64,000 bases of DNA from Flavobacteriales bacterium (GCA_905339165.1 CAJPFH010000005.1:1-64000), one strand, 5' to 3'. Positions 52,629 to 61,645 are shown, counted from the first letter of the stretch. Program-made: numbers and translations. Notes: generated by a model not told the origin, from the sequence alone.

Positions 52629-54935
52629 TTATTCGGGTGTTTTATTTTGCAGTAATAACAAGAGGGTGTCTAATGATGCTTTATTTTCGGGTAGTGATAC
52701 GGAACTAATAACCTGCCGTTTTTCTTTTCCTGTTAAATGAAAACTAAGAGAAATTTTATCAGTCGGATTATTTTTAAGATAAAGGTTTAGTACGTTAAAA
52801 TGATTGGGATACCAACTTCCTGAGTAATGCAACAAATCATCGTTGTTATAGTCTTGTATTACAAAAATATTTTCGTATAAGCTGCCCAATGGACTCATCA
52901 ACGATTGCATAATAGTACGTTGAGAAAAATTGGTTTCGGAATGTGTTCCTTTATGGGTATCTCTTATATTTATAAGAATAACGCCTCCGGTGTGTTGTAT
53001 TAACCAATCTTTAAATGTGTGAATAAATTTGGTACATACGGAAATACCAAAATTATCTCGCATGCCGGCATCCATTACCTGAATAGAAGGGTAGGTGGGT
53101 AAGTGGGTACTCGGAAGAATGTATGGAAAAGTGGCATTCATGCGTAAAACGCTTGAAAAACGAATATTTCCCGCCTCTTGTTTTTTTAATAAATGAGAAA
53201 AATCGATACAATCGCTCACGGTACCTTCGTTGGCTTGATTACGTTGATTTCGGCACAAGTAAGATACCGGCTGTGCCGAGATAAGTAATCGCCTCGATTC
53301 GTTGATAATGGTTGGAGCAAAAACCATCATGGGTACTTGCGACTTATACTCAACTAATGAATAATCGCTGAGTTTTTTTTCAAAGATATTGTTTGTATTT
53401 TTTAATAGTTGTTTCTCGAAAGCGTAAGCTCTGTCTTTGGTGTATGTTTCGTTATGGTAATTAAAACTTTGAAGCCTTAAAAGAATATCGTTGGTGGCAA
53501 TGGTAAAAATTATGGGGTTAAGAAGGTCTTTCGCAACATTAGTTTTTAACGAATCATGATACAAGTTAAATGAACTATTTTTTAGCTTTTGCAGATATAA
53601 TTCTCTGAAATAAGCTGCTCCAATCATGCCTCCCGAAGAACCGCTTATTAGTTGCGTATGTTTCATTAATTGTCCATTTAACATACTGTCTAAATATTGT
53701 AGCATATGAAATGTCCATAGGGTGGAGCGCATGCCACCTCCACTACAGTTTATAAAAATCATTTTTGGCTTACTGTTCTCAGGAAATTTTTTTCTCCAGT
53801 TTTCCAGTATATCCAGTGTGTTATTATAATCGTTATGGTTATCATATTCATCGTAGGCAATTTCGTTTATCCTTTTTTCGGAATACGGGCTTAAATCGTA
53901 TTCCTTGTAACTTAAGCCATAGGCTTTGGTTTGGTAGTTAAAAAAATCGAATTGAGATAAGTAATTAATCAAAGCTAAGCCTGCAATAAGAGCAAAGGTT
54001 GACCATCCTTTTATCCAAGAATGCAGGGCACTGGAAATCATTATAAAAAGAGTAAACAAAAGCAAAATACTTGCTCCAGCGGGAAGTAAAAAAATGGGAA
54101 CTTCTTTAAATGCTCCAATTATAACCAATGAAATAATTACGACTACCTGATAAAGAGAGGCATTCATATGGTTTTGAGTGAATATTTTTTTTAAGGTTTG
54201 TTCATCGTAATGCATCATAGAACGAGCTAAAGAAATGCGAAAGGGAGTGTGCAGGTAGGTTTCTATATACCGCTGGTTGCGGGTAGAGAAATTAAACCAT
54301 TTTATTCCTTTATGCAAGGGTATTCGCATAGGGTCTATGTGGGTTCGGGATACTTTTGATTTTCTGGTTTTAACAATTTCCTGTTCATTGATAGAACTTA
54401 AATTTTTGTTGGTTGTAATAAAATATGAAAGGGTTATGATGATATTTAAAGCGTATCCGACAATAAATGCAAGTAAATTAGATATAATTTGAATTTGAGA
54501 AAACTGTTCGCTATTATGTTGAAACTTTGCCGAGTGATAAAGGAAAAGGAGTATATACACAAAGGGAATGAATGAATTATTCAGTGAATATTTATAGAAA
54601 GGCCTTGCCAATGTGGCTATAAAAGGAAAACGAAAACCGTTCATAATGTAACTGGCAATTTGAAATGCCATTACAAATCCTCCAAAAGCAAAACCTAAAA
54701 TCGCAAAAGATTTATAGTCTACTTGATTTAGATACTCCGGCCCCAGAAATAGGTAGGGGATGCCGTATTTTGTGCCAAAAGCCGAAAAAGTATATCCGAA
54801 TAACAGCAGCCAGTAAACAAGTAATAATAAATTTTTTTTAAGGTGGAGAAATAGTAGTTGAAGCGGAAAAAAGTAAAATATTTTTCTGAATAAAATTTTG
54901 TATTTATCTGCGGCAGCGTTCATCTGTAAATGCAA
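52629..54935 (-). CDS. Polytopic membrane protein with C-terminal patatin-like phospholipase domain
   Basis: 768 residues. The N-terminal ~340 residues carry several membrane helices in two blocks (about 30-180 and 260-330) with a cytoplasmic region between. The C-terminal domain shows patatin features: the glycine-rich oxyanion loop NCSGGGMRSTLW, nucleophile elbow ISGSSGGMIGA (GxSxG) and the aspartate motif MDAGMRDNFG, giving a Ser-Asp dyad. It is therefore a probable lipid acyl hydrolase tied to the membrane. An ATG at 54923 (MNAAADKYK) is an equally likely start. It is three bases upstream of asnB and seems to be the first gene of the polysaccharide operon. Confidence 0.85.
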   Translation of the reverse strand: MHLQMNAAADKYKILFRKIFYFFPLQLLFLHLKKNLLLLVYWLLLFGYTFSAFGTKYGIPYLFLGPEYLNQVDYKSFAILGFAFGGFVMAFQIASYIMNGFRFPFIATLARPFYKYSLNNSFIPFVYILLFLYHSAKFQHNSEQFSQIQIISNLLAFIVGYALNIIITLSYFITTNKNLSSINEQEIVKTRKSKVSRTHIDPMRIPLHKGIKWFNFSTRNQRYIETYLHTPFRISLARSMMHYDEQTLKKIFTQNHMNASLYQVVVIISLVIIGAFKEVPIFLLPAGASILLLFTLFIMISSALHSWIKGWSTFALIAGLALINYLSQFDFFNYQTKAYGLSYKEYDLSPYSEKRINEIAYDEYDNHNDYNNTLDILENWRKKFPENSKPKMIFINCSGGGMRSTLWTFHMLQYLDSMLNGQLMKHTQLISGSSGGMIGAAYFRELYLQKLKNSSFNLYHDSLKTNVAKDLLNPIIFTIATNDILLRLQSFNYHNETYTKDRAYAFEKQLLKNTNNIFEKKLSDYSLVEYKSQVPMMVFAPTIINESRRLLISAQPVSYLCRNQRNQANEGTVSDCIDFSHLLKKQEAGNIRFSSVLRMNATFPYILPSTHLPTYPSIQVMDAGMRDNFGISVCTKFIHTFKDWLIQHTGGVILINIRDTHKGTHSETNFSQRTIMQSLMSPLGSLYENIFVIQDYNNDDLLHYSGSWYPNHFNVLNLYLKNNPTDKISLSFHLTGKEKRQVISSVSLPENKASLDTLLLLLQNKTPE

Positions 54936-54981
54936 TACATGGTTTGTTTTACGGATAAACGGACATTTGGTTAATTATTAA

Positions 54982-56676
54982 CTAAATTTTGGAAGATACA
55001 AAATCCATGGTTTGTTTTTCTAATTGCAATGCTTTCTGATGGATTTCTTTAGCTTTTTCAGATGTTTGTTTCACAAATTCAGCATCATCAAAACCCTTCA
55101 TATTTATGCGTACATTCAGGTACGCTCCTTCTACAGCTGTTCTGGCACACAATATTCCCACGGCAGCATCGCTCAGCGAACTTTCCATTCCTTCTTTTAC
55201 CATACGTTCCATCACTTCCATACTGTTATATGCGGTTTCCATGGCTTTTAAAGGAATTTCAATGGCATAGCGGGTGGCCTGAGCAATGGCTTTTTTCCTT
55301 GCTTCTTTTTCTTCATCGGTTGTTTTAGGTAATTGGTGTGCTACCATGATTTCATTAAAAGCTTTCGTATCCTCATCAACTAAAAACAGTAAATCGTTGT
55401 AGTATTTTTTTCCCTTCTCTGCCCAGTCAGAAAAATATTCCCATTTATCGTCCCACCCTCTTTTGTGTGAAGAAAGATTGGCTACCATGGTTCCTAGCGC
55501 AGCCCCTAAAGCACCCACATAGGCCGAAATAGAGCCTCCTCCAGGAGCAGGTGAATCGGCTGCTGTTTCAATAGTAAATTGTGTAAGTGATAAATCAACT
55601 AATCTTTTTTCGGTTTTTTCTTCTAACAAGTATTCAATTATTTTTTCATTTGGATTGAATGGAGAAAGTTCATCTAATCCTAACGAGCGTACAGCTATTT
55701 TTATAAGTTCGGCATCAGATACACCTGTAGAACGTTGTTGTTTTTTTAAAAAGTACTTACCCGCATCGAGCATAGATTTTAAGGGCACTAGACCCACTAG
55801 TTCGGACCCTGTAACGCGAAGTCCCCGCTCCGAGGCTTTTTTACAAGCTTCTTCAAAAGCAATATGCATGGGTGTTATGGAGATATTGTTTAAGTTTAAT
55901 GATACTTGAGCTATTCCGTATTCTTCGATATACCAACCTATTCCTTTTACTGCTTTTAGAGTTCCGGGAGTGGTTTCAGGTTCTCCCTTTTCATTTAGCA
56001 CAATTTTTCCAGTAAGCGGGTTTCCCTCTCTTTTTATTCTGCCTTTTTCTCTAATGTCAAAGGCAACTGAATTCGCTCTGCGAGTGGAAGTAGTGTTTAA
56101 GTTTATGTTGTAGGCCACCAAAAAATCGCGGGCTCCAATGGCTGTGGCTCCGGTAGTACGAATGCGATTGTTAAATTCGCTAGGCCCGAAATCGGGTTTC
56201 CATCCCACAGAACTTATTTTTTGAGGTAAACCCTCATATTCTCCGGCACGGCAGTTAGCCAAGTTTTTTCTTTTTTCTTCTTGGGCTGCGTTTTCGTAAA
56301 GATACACTGGTATACCTAATTCATGGCCCACTCTTTTTCCTAGTTTCTTGGCAAATTCAGCGGTTTCTTCCATACTTATACCCGAAACAGGTACCAATGG
56401 ACATACATCTGTTGCCCCCATGCGAGGATGCTCGCCTTTATGGACACTCATATCAATTAATTCGGCTGCCTTTTTTATTAGTCTGAACGCGGCTTCGCAA
56501 ACTGCTTCTGGTTCTCCCACAAAAGTAATTACGGTACGATTAGTTGCTTTTCCTGCATCTACGTCTAATACTCTAATGCCTTCTACATTTTGAGCCGCAT
56601 TAACTATTTCCTGAATTTTATTTTTATCGTTACCTTCACTGATGTTAGGGACACATTCGATTATTGATTTGCTCAT
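54982..56676 (-). CDS. ftcD: Fused glutamate formimidoyltransferase / formimidotetrahydrofolate cyclodeaminase
   Basis: 564 residues. The N-terminal part (about 1-300) is FtcD-like: ECVPNISEGNDKNKI, HKGEHPRMGATDVCPLVPV and VAYNINLNT. The C-terminal part (about 360-560) is the cyclodeaminase with SPAPGGGSISAYVGALGAAL. Together they move the formimino group of formiminoglutamate (histidine breakdown) to folate and release ammonia. The two-domain fusion is the animal arrangement, and is also found in some bacteria. No hut genes are near. Confidence 0.93.
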   Translation of the reverse strand: MSKSIIECVPNISEGNDKNKIQEIVNAAQNVEGIRVLDVDAGKATNRTVITFVGEPEAVCEAAFRLIKKAAELIDMSVHKGEHPRMGATDVCPLVPVSGISMEETAEFAKKLGKRVGHELGIPVYLYENAAQEEKRKNLANCRAGEYEGLPQKISSVGWKPDFGPSEFNNRIRTTGATAIGARDFLVAYNINLNTTSTRRANSVAFDIREKGRIKREGNPLTGKIVLNEKGEPETTPGTLKAVKGIGWYIEEYGIAQVSLNLNNISITPMHIAFEEACKKASERGLRVTGSELVGLVPLKSMLDAGKYFLKKQQRSTGVSDAELIKIAVRSLGLDELSPFNPNEKIIEYLLEEKTEKRLVDLSLTQFTIETAADSPAPGGGSISAYVGALGAALGTMVANLSSHKRGWDDKWEYFSDWAEKGKKYYNDLLFLVDEDTKAFNEIMVAHQLPKTTDEEKEARKKAIAQATRYAIEIPLKAMETAYNSMEVMERMVKEGMESSLSDAAVGILCARTAVEGAYLNVRINMKGFDDAEFVKQTSEKAKEIHQKALQLEKQTMDFVSSKI

Positions 56677-56701
56677 TTGAATGCAAGTATAATTTAGACC
56701 G

Positions 56702-56709
56702 CAAATCTA
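56702..56709 (-). promoter_or_regulatory. Candidate -7 element for ftcD
   Basis: Minus-strand TAGATTTG, a full match to TAnnTTTG, 25 bases before the ftcD ATG. The -33 region has TTTA at an imperfect distance. Confidence 0.45.
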
Positions 56710-56863
56710 ACTATTTGGGCTGTGTAAATTTGTTATTTGCAGAGTTTATTTTTATCTCCAAAAACACAAAGAATTTTGGAAGAAAGATATTCATTTTGAT
56801 ACCCAAAGTAAGGGAGGGTATAAATACCTAAGAAAATGATAAATAAACTCTTTCTTAATCTGA

Positions 56864-57973
56864 CTAGTCTATTTTAATTTTTGTACCGGTAGATTTGGGT
56901 GGTATTTTATTGTTTTTATCTCGCTGGTTTTTATCTTTATTTTTTTCGTCTCCAACCGATTTTATTTTAAATTCATTTTCATCTTCCTTTTTTTCTTTTT
57001 TATCTTCTAGTTCTTTTGCTTCCCCTGTTGCTTTCTCTTCCATTTTCTTTTTTTCTTCTGCCATTTTTTTAGCTTCTTCTTCTTTTCTTTTTTTCTCAGC
57101 ATCTAATGCTTCTCTCTTAGCGTCTTCTTCGTTTTTCGCTCTTGCTTCAAGAATGTTTCTTATTTCTTTTAATTTATTTTTAGGCTCGTCTTCGTTAGGA
57201 AAAAGGGCTAAGGCTTGCTTATAATTTTCTTTAGCATTTTCATAGTCTTGTTTTTTAAATGCTGCTAATCCGGTAGACAAATACTGTTCATATTGAGATT
57301 TTTTTATTTTTTCTTCAGCCAGTTTTTTCTTTTCTGCCTCTTCGGCTGCTTTCTTAGCAGCAACTTCTTCGGCTAATCGTTTTGCTTCTGCTTCCTCAGC
57401 TGCTTTCTTGGCAGCGGCTTCTTCGGCCAGTCGTTTTGCTTCTGCCTCCTCAGCTTTTCTTTTAGCTTCATCAATTTTAGTTTGAGTATCAAATTGAGCC
57501 ATCATTTTATCCAATTTCGCTTTTATACTATTCGTATAAGCTAAGTCCCAATCTAGCTTTCCTGTAGATTTTTGATATTTTGCTTTTCCAATAGGATTGT
57601 TTTCTAAAAGAGAAAAATCCATCCCTTTTTGGTCTTCAAATAAAGTCATCTCAATAAACATGTTATTAACCGACTTATGATCTTCTTCAGGAATAGAAGC
57701 TGTTTGAACAAGAACTTTTTTAGAAACAAAGCCCGGTTTCGAAAAAATAATCATGTAATCGGAACCTAGTGGAGTTTGAAATTTAAACTTTCCGCTGCTT
57801 GTTGTTACGAATGTGGCAAAAGGTAATTTATCCTGTTCTACAGTAATGGTAACCCCGTCCAGTTTTTTTTCACTGACAAAGTGTTTTACTACCCCATCTA
57901 CACTTATTGAAACTTGAGAATACATGGGCTTTATAAGGCCGAGAAGCAGACATAAAAAGATGATTTTTTTCAT
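56864..57973 (-). CDS. Exported coiled-coil / TPR protein with CarboxypepD_reg-like N-terminus
   Basis: About 369 residues from the ATG at 57973 (MKKIIFLCLLLGLIKPMYSQ), a good signal peptide. Residues about 20-105 resemble a carboxypeptidase-regulatory-like domain (VSISVDGVVKHFVSEKKLDG, FKFQTPLGSDYMIIFSKPGF). A long Ala/Glu/Lys coiled coil follows (about 160-215, built on an 18-residue repeat), then a TPR-like block (LAAFKKQDYENAKENYKQAL), a second charged coil and a very basic tail. It looks like a periplasmic or outer-membrane-associated scaffold; the function is unknown. Confidence 0.78.
   Translation of the reverse strand: MKKIIFLCLLLGLIKPMYSQVSISVDGVVKHFVSEKKLDGVTITVEQDKLPFATFVTTSSGKFKFQTPLGSDYMIIFSKPGFVSKKVLVQTASIPEEDHKSVNNMFIEMTLFEDQKGMDFSLLENNPIGKAKYQKSTGKLDWDLAYTNSIKAKLDKMMAQFDTQTKIDEAKRKAEEAEAKRLAEEAAAKKAAEEAEAKRLAEEVAAKKAAEEAEKKKLAEEKIKKSQYEQYLSTGLAAFKKQDYENAKENYKQALALFPNEDEPKNKLKEIRNILEARAKNEEDAKREALDAEKKRKEEEAKKMAEEKKKMEEKATGEAKELEDKKEKKEDENEFKIKSVGDEKNKDKNQRDKNNKIPPKSTGTKIKID
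57333..57458. repeat. 54-base tandem repeat inside the coiled-coil gene
   Basis: The unit beginning TCTGC(C/T)TC(T/C)TC recurs at 57333, 57387 and 57441, exactly 54 bases apart, with the last copy partial. Each unit encodes 18 residues of the AEEAEAKRLAEEAAAKKA type, so copy number changes keep the frame. Confidence 0.8.
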
Positions 57974-58035
57974 AGGACTCAAAATTAATAATTAATGATG
58001 TAAATCAGTGCATTATATATAAAATCAGAAAATAC

Positions 58036-58043
58036 TATTTTTG
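58036..58043 (+). promoter_or_regulatory. Candidate -7 element for the yajQ gene
   Basis: TATTTTTG, full match to TAnnTTTG, 16 bases before the ATG at 58060. Confidence 0.45.
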
Positions 58044-58059
58044 AACAAAATCAAAACTT

Positions 58060-58551
58060 ATGCCTTCATTCGATATTGTTTCAAAAGTAGATATTCAGAA
58101 ATTAGACAATGCAGTAAATGTGGTAAAGAAAGAATTGCTTACTCGCTATGATTTTAAGGGGACAGAAACTTTGGTAGAACTAGATAAAAAAAATACTTTG
58201 CTTTTGGTCTCTACCACTCACAGCATGGGTACTGGAGCAATCGTAGATATTATTATAAGCAGAAGCATGAAACAAGGATTAGATGCTCGCTGTTTTGATT
58301 TTTCAAAAGAAGAATACCCTTCAGGAAGGGTTATAAAGAAAGATATTCCGGTAAAAAATGGGATAGAGAGAGAAACAGCAAAGAAAATTGTGAAAATAAT
58401 AAAAGATTCAGGAGCTAAAGTTCAGCCGTCTATAATGGACGATATGATAAGAGTAAGCGGAAAGAAAATAGACGATTTGCAGACTGTAATTGGTCTTTTA
58501 AGAGGAGATAATACTATAGAGATTCCTCTGCAGTTCGAAAACTTTAAGTAA
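58060..58551 (+). CDS. yajQ: YajQ family nucleotide-binding protein
   Basis: 163 residues, full length. The N-terminus MPSFDIVSKVDIQKLDNAVN, the block RYDFKGTETLVELD and the C-terminal IRVSGKKIDDLQTVIGLL are diagnostic. Members bind cyclic di-GMP in Xanthomonas and GTP/ATP in E. coli; the partner here is unknown. Eleven bases separate its stop from the convergent small membrane gene. Confidence 0.92.
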   Translation: MPSFDIVSKVDIQKLDNAVNVVKKELLTRYDFKGTETLVELDKKNTLLLVSTTHSMGTGAIVDIIISRSMKQGLDARCFDFSKEEYPSGRVIKKDIPVKNGIERETAKKIVKIIKDSGAKVQPSIMDDMIRVSGKKIDDLQTVIGLLRGDNTIEIPLQFENFK

Positions 58552-58562
58552 TAGCAAAAGGA

Positions 58563-58688
58563 TTAAAAAAACATACCGCGACTATTGATATCGTGGTTTT
58601 GCGAATGATTGATATAGCCGGTTTTTCCCCCTCTTAGTAAAACTACAACGAGAGCAAAAACAATAACAATGATTCCAATTAGTAACAT
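58563..58688 (-). CDS. Small membrane protein, 41 residues
   Basis: This ORF is too short for the usual cutoffs but has a textbook promoter (TTTG, 19 bases, TACATTTG) ending about 28 bases before its ATG. It reads MLLIGIIVIVFALVVVLL for the first 18 residues, one hydrophobic helix. A basic/glycine turn (RGGKTG) and a polar tail (YINHSQNHDINSRGMFF) follow. I infer an inner-membrane single-span peptide with the tail in the cytoplasm under the positive-inside rule. I do not know a family. Confidence 0.68.
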   Translation of the reverse strand: MLLIGIIVIVFALVVVLLRGGKTGYINHSQNHDINSRGMFF

Positions 58689-58716
58689 AAAAACTATTTT
58701 TGACTGTTTAACGGGA

Positions 58717-58747
58717 CAAATGTACTAAAAGTTTCGATAAATTCAAA
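58717..58747 (-). promoter_or_regulatory. Consensus Bacteroidota promoter of the small membrane gene
   Basis: On the minus strand TTTG (58747-58744), exactly 19 bases, then TACATTTG (58724-58717): both elements fit the consensus with the right spacing. The transcript should begin near 58710 and give a leader of about 20 bases. This is the best promoter by consensus in the window. Confidence 0.7.
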
Positions 58748-58769
58748 TAAAATATAGATTAATTTTTTC

Positions 58770-59276
58770 ATGAAAACAATCTTTCTTTTACGTCATGCCA
58801 AATCAGACTGGTCTAACAAAGAGCTTTTAGACTACAACCGCCCTTTGAATAATAGAGGACTAAAAGACGCATCGTTTATGAGTAAGCTATTAAAAGATAA
58901 ACTTTCTTTTATAGAAGCGGTATACAGTAGTACGGCTACTAGAGCAGAGCAAACAACCCATTTTTTTGCAAAGGAATTTGGGATAAAAAAAGAGGATGTA
59001 TACTGGAAAAAAGAGATATACGACTATCATTACGAAATGCAAAAACTTATACGCATTCTTTTAACTATTGAAAATAGATTTCAACAAGTATTGTTTGTAG
59101 GGCATAATCCGGGAATAAGCGAAATGGCTTTCTACTTATGTGGAGAACCATGTATTACAATGCCAACATGTTGTATTCTGAAAATAGAATTACAAATAAA
59201 CCATTGGGAAGAAATTAGTGCCAATTGCGGAAATTATATTTTTCAGGAATACCCTAAAAAATATAAAAATAAGTAA
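58770..59276 (+). CDS. sixA: SixA-like phosphohistidine phosphatase (histidine phosphatase superfamily)
   Basis: 168 residues. The RHG-type motif is FLLRHAKSDWSN with His8, and the second histidine is in VGHNPGISEMA. SixA removes phosphate from phosphohistidine in signalling proteins, for example the PTS-Ntr component NPr in E. coli; the target here is unknown. It is divergent from the small membrane gene. Confidence 0.85.
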   Translation: MKTIFLLRHAKSDWSNKELLDYNRPLNNRGLKDASFMSKLLKDKLSFIEAVYSSTATRAEQTTHFFAKEFGIKKEDVYWKKEIYDYHYEMQKLIRILLTIENRFQQVLFVGHNPGISEMAFYLCGEPCITMPTCCILKIELQINHWEEISANCGNYIFQEYPKKYKNK

Positions 59277-59283
59277 GCTATTG

Positions 59284-60171
59284 CTAACAAAACGAATTAG
59301 ATACCACTAACTCCTTGTTTCCTTGAGTATAGGCATAAAACCCTTCGCCAGACTTAACTCCCAATCTGCCGGCTGTTACCATATTTACTAATAGGGGACA
59401 GGGGGAGTATTTGGGATTGCCGAAACCTTTGTACATTACCTCTAATATAGAAAGACATACATCTAAACCAATAAAATCGGCTAATTGTAATGGCCCCATG
59501 GGATGAGCCATACCTAATTTCATCACATGGTCTATTTCGGCCACTCCGGCCACTCCTTCGTAGAGGGTATAAATACTTTCGTTTATCATGGGCATTAGAA
59601 TTCGATTTGCAACAAAGCCTGGATAATCGTTTACTTCTACCGGAGTTTTATTTAGCTTTTTAGCAAGTTCCATGATGGTAGAAGTAACTTCGTCCGAGGT
59701 GGCATAACCTCTTATTATTTCTACCAGTTTCATAACAGGTACAGGATTCATAAAGTGCATGCCTATTACTTTTTCGGCACGCTTTGTTACTGAAGCTATT
59801 TTAGTTATTGAGATAGAAGATGTATTTGAGGCAAGTATGGTATCCGGCTTACAAATAGCATCTAATTCTTTAAAAATAGAGAGTTTAATTTCTGTATTTT
59901 CGGTGGCAGCTTCTATTACTAAATCAGTATTTTCAACTCCATTTTTAATAGAGGTGAATGTTTTTATATTATTGATTGTGCTTGTCTTATCAGTTTCTAG
60001 AATATTTCCTTTAGAAATCATCCTATCCAAATTTTTAGAAATTGTAGCTAAGCCTTTTTCTATTGCTTTTTCAGAAAGATCTATCATGGCTACATTAAAA
60101 CCATTTTGTGCAAATACATGCACAATACCATTTCCCATTGTGCCTGCTCCAATTACTGCTATATTTTTCAT
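59284..60171 (-). CDS. 3-hydroxybutyryl-CoA dehydrogenase
   Basis: 295 residues. Rossmann loop GAGTMGNGIVHVFA, the active region FMNPVPVMKLVEIIRG and NDYPGFVANRILMPMI with the C-terminal domain. It interconverts 3-hydroxybutyryl-CoA and acetoacetyl-CoA, with NAD(H) or NADP(H). No other beta-oxidation or butyrate genes are near; it stands alone. Confidence 0.92.
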   Translation of the reverse strand: MKNIAVIGAGTMGNGIVHVFAQNGFNVAMIDLSEKAIEKGLATISKNLDRMISKGNILETDKTSTINNIKTFTSIKNGVENTDLVIEAATENTEIKLSIFKELDAICKPDTILASNTSSISITKIASVTKRAEKVIGMHFMNPVPVMKLVEIIRGYATSDEVTSTIMELAKKLNKTPVEVNDYPGFVANRILMPMINESIYTLYEGVAGVAEIDHVMKLGMAHPMGPLQLADFIGLDVCLSILEVMYKGFGNPKYSPCPLLVNMVTAGRLGVKSGEGFYAYTQGNKELVVSNSFC

Positions 60172-60194
60172 TTTTTTGTGTTTAAATTTAATTG

Positions 60195-60202
60195 CAAAAG
60201 TA
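60195..60202 (-). promoter_or_regulatory. Candidate -7 element for the 3-hydroxybutyryl-CoA dehydrogenase gene
   Basis: Minus-strand TACTTTTG, full match to TAnnTTTG, 23 bases before the ATG. Confidence 0.45.
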
Positions 60203-60226
60203 AATAATAGAAATAAATAATAACCC

Positions 60227-61645
60227 CTATTTTCCGCTACCTTTTAAAACTATGAGGATTGTATAAATGAGTATTTTAAAATCAACGAGCAGCGACATGT
60301 TTTCTATATATAAAATATCGTATTTAAGTCTTTCTATCATTTGTTCAACATTCTCGGCATAACCGTACTTTACCTGTCCCCAAGAGGTAATTCCAGGACG
60401 AACTTTTAACAAGTGTCTGAAATGAGGGGCTCGTTCGGTAATTTGGTTAATATAGAATTGTCTTTCTGGTCTTGGCCCCACTAAGGACATTTCTCCAATT
60501 AATACGTTGAAAAACTGAGGTATTTCATCTAGTCTTATTTTACGCATAAATTTTCCGAAAGGAGTGATTCTATTATCGTTTACACTTGATAATGCCGGTC
60601 CGTTTTTCTCGGCATCAATAAACATAGACCTGAACTTAAATATATTAAAAGGTTTTCCGTGATGCCCAATTCTTTCTTGAACGTAAAAAATAGGACCTTT
60701 AGAAGTAAGTTTTATCGCTAAAGCAGTAAAAAGATATACCGGTGAAAAAACAATTAATACAAACATTGAAAAAAATATGTCTATCAAGCGTTTAACCGAT
60801 TGTTGCCAAGGGGGCATTATCTCGGCATTAATTACAATGAGGGGAGCTCCAAATATGGCCGACATTTTAACCGAACCGGACAATATATCGTACATACCCG
60901 GAATTATTTTTATTAAGACTCCTGACCCTTCTAACTCGTTTATAATTCGCCATAAGTCTTTATGCTCAGAGGATTCTATAGCAATAATTACCTCTTCAAT
61001 TTTATTTTCTTCTACTACTTTTCTTAAGTCTTTGCAATTACCTAAGTGGGGTAAATAAGGGCTTAAAAGATGTTTTTCTTGTTCGTCTTTAACATGAGTA
61101 AAGCCAATAAATTTATTTCCCCATGATTTTTTTTCGCCTTTCATTTCCTTGTAAAGATTCAACGCTCTTTCGTTAGATCCTATGAGTAAGGTGTTAAACC
61201 CTATTTGCCTGTTTTGAATACGCTTTACAGTATGTGTGGTAAGTATAACCCGAAACAAGAAGGTAAGAAAGAAGTGTAAAGAAAATAGAAAAATAAACGA
61301 TTGATAATAGTTTTTATAGTTGGCAACCGTGTCGTCTAAAATAAAAAAGAAGAAGATAATAAGAATACCAATTAATGAGATAAATAGAGTTTGTCCTAGT
61401 TCTTTTAATCTAGACTTTCGGTAAATATTTTTATACGTTCCGCTAATCGCATACAAACCAAGCCATAGTAATGGAATAAACACAAGTCCTACGTAAAAAT
61501 TGGTATCAAATTCAAGAGGTATTTCTATTCCGAATTTTTGTTGTTCGGGAACGGTTTTTCTGTATATATAAAAAAACGCCCAAGCAGAAAAAGCACTAAA
61601 GTAGTCTAATAAAACATATTTTAATACCTGCCATTTTTTGTTCAT
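60227..61645 (-). CDS. Polyprenyl glycosylphosphotransferase (sugar transferase, WcaJ/PglC-like)
   Basis: 472 residues. Four or five N-terminal membrane helices, a nucleotide-binding-like region (FNTLLIGSNERALNLYKEM) and a catalytic bacterial sugar-transferase domain with KLTSKGPIFYVQERIG, KFRSMFIDAEKNGPA, IRLDEIPQFFNVLIGEMSLVG and GPRPERQFY. It starts EPS synthesis by putting a sugar-phosphate on undecaprenyl phosphate. It begins on the same base where the lipoprotein gene ends. Confidence 0.92.
   Translation of the reverse strand: MNKKWQVLKYVLLDYFSAFSAWAFFYIYRKTVPEQQKFGIEIPLEFDTNFYVGLVFIPLLWLGLYAISGTYKNIYRKSRLKELGQTLFISLIGILIIFFFFILDDTVANYKNYYQSFIFLFSLHFFLTFLFRVILTTHTVKRIQNRQIGFNTLLIGSNERALNLYKEMKGEKKSWGNKFIGFTHVKDEQEKHLLSPYLPHLGNCKDLRKVVEENKIEEVIIAIESSEHKDLWRIINELEGSGVLIKIIPGMYDILSGSVKMSAIFGAPLIVINAEIMPPWQQSVKRLIDIFFSMFVLIVFSPVYLFTALAIKLTSKGPIFYVQERIGHHGKPFNIFKFRSMFIDAEKNGPALSSVNDNRITPFGKFMRKIRLDEIPQFFNVLIGEMSLVGPRPERQFYINQITERAPHFRHLLKVRPGITSWGQVKYGYAENVEQMIERLKYDILYIENMSLLVDFKILIYTILIVLKGSGK

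Noticed and set aside
56895-57224. 109-residue ORF opposite the coiled-coil gene
   Set aside because: Antisense shadow of Lys/Glu codons; serine/phenylalanine-rich with no independent support.
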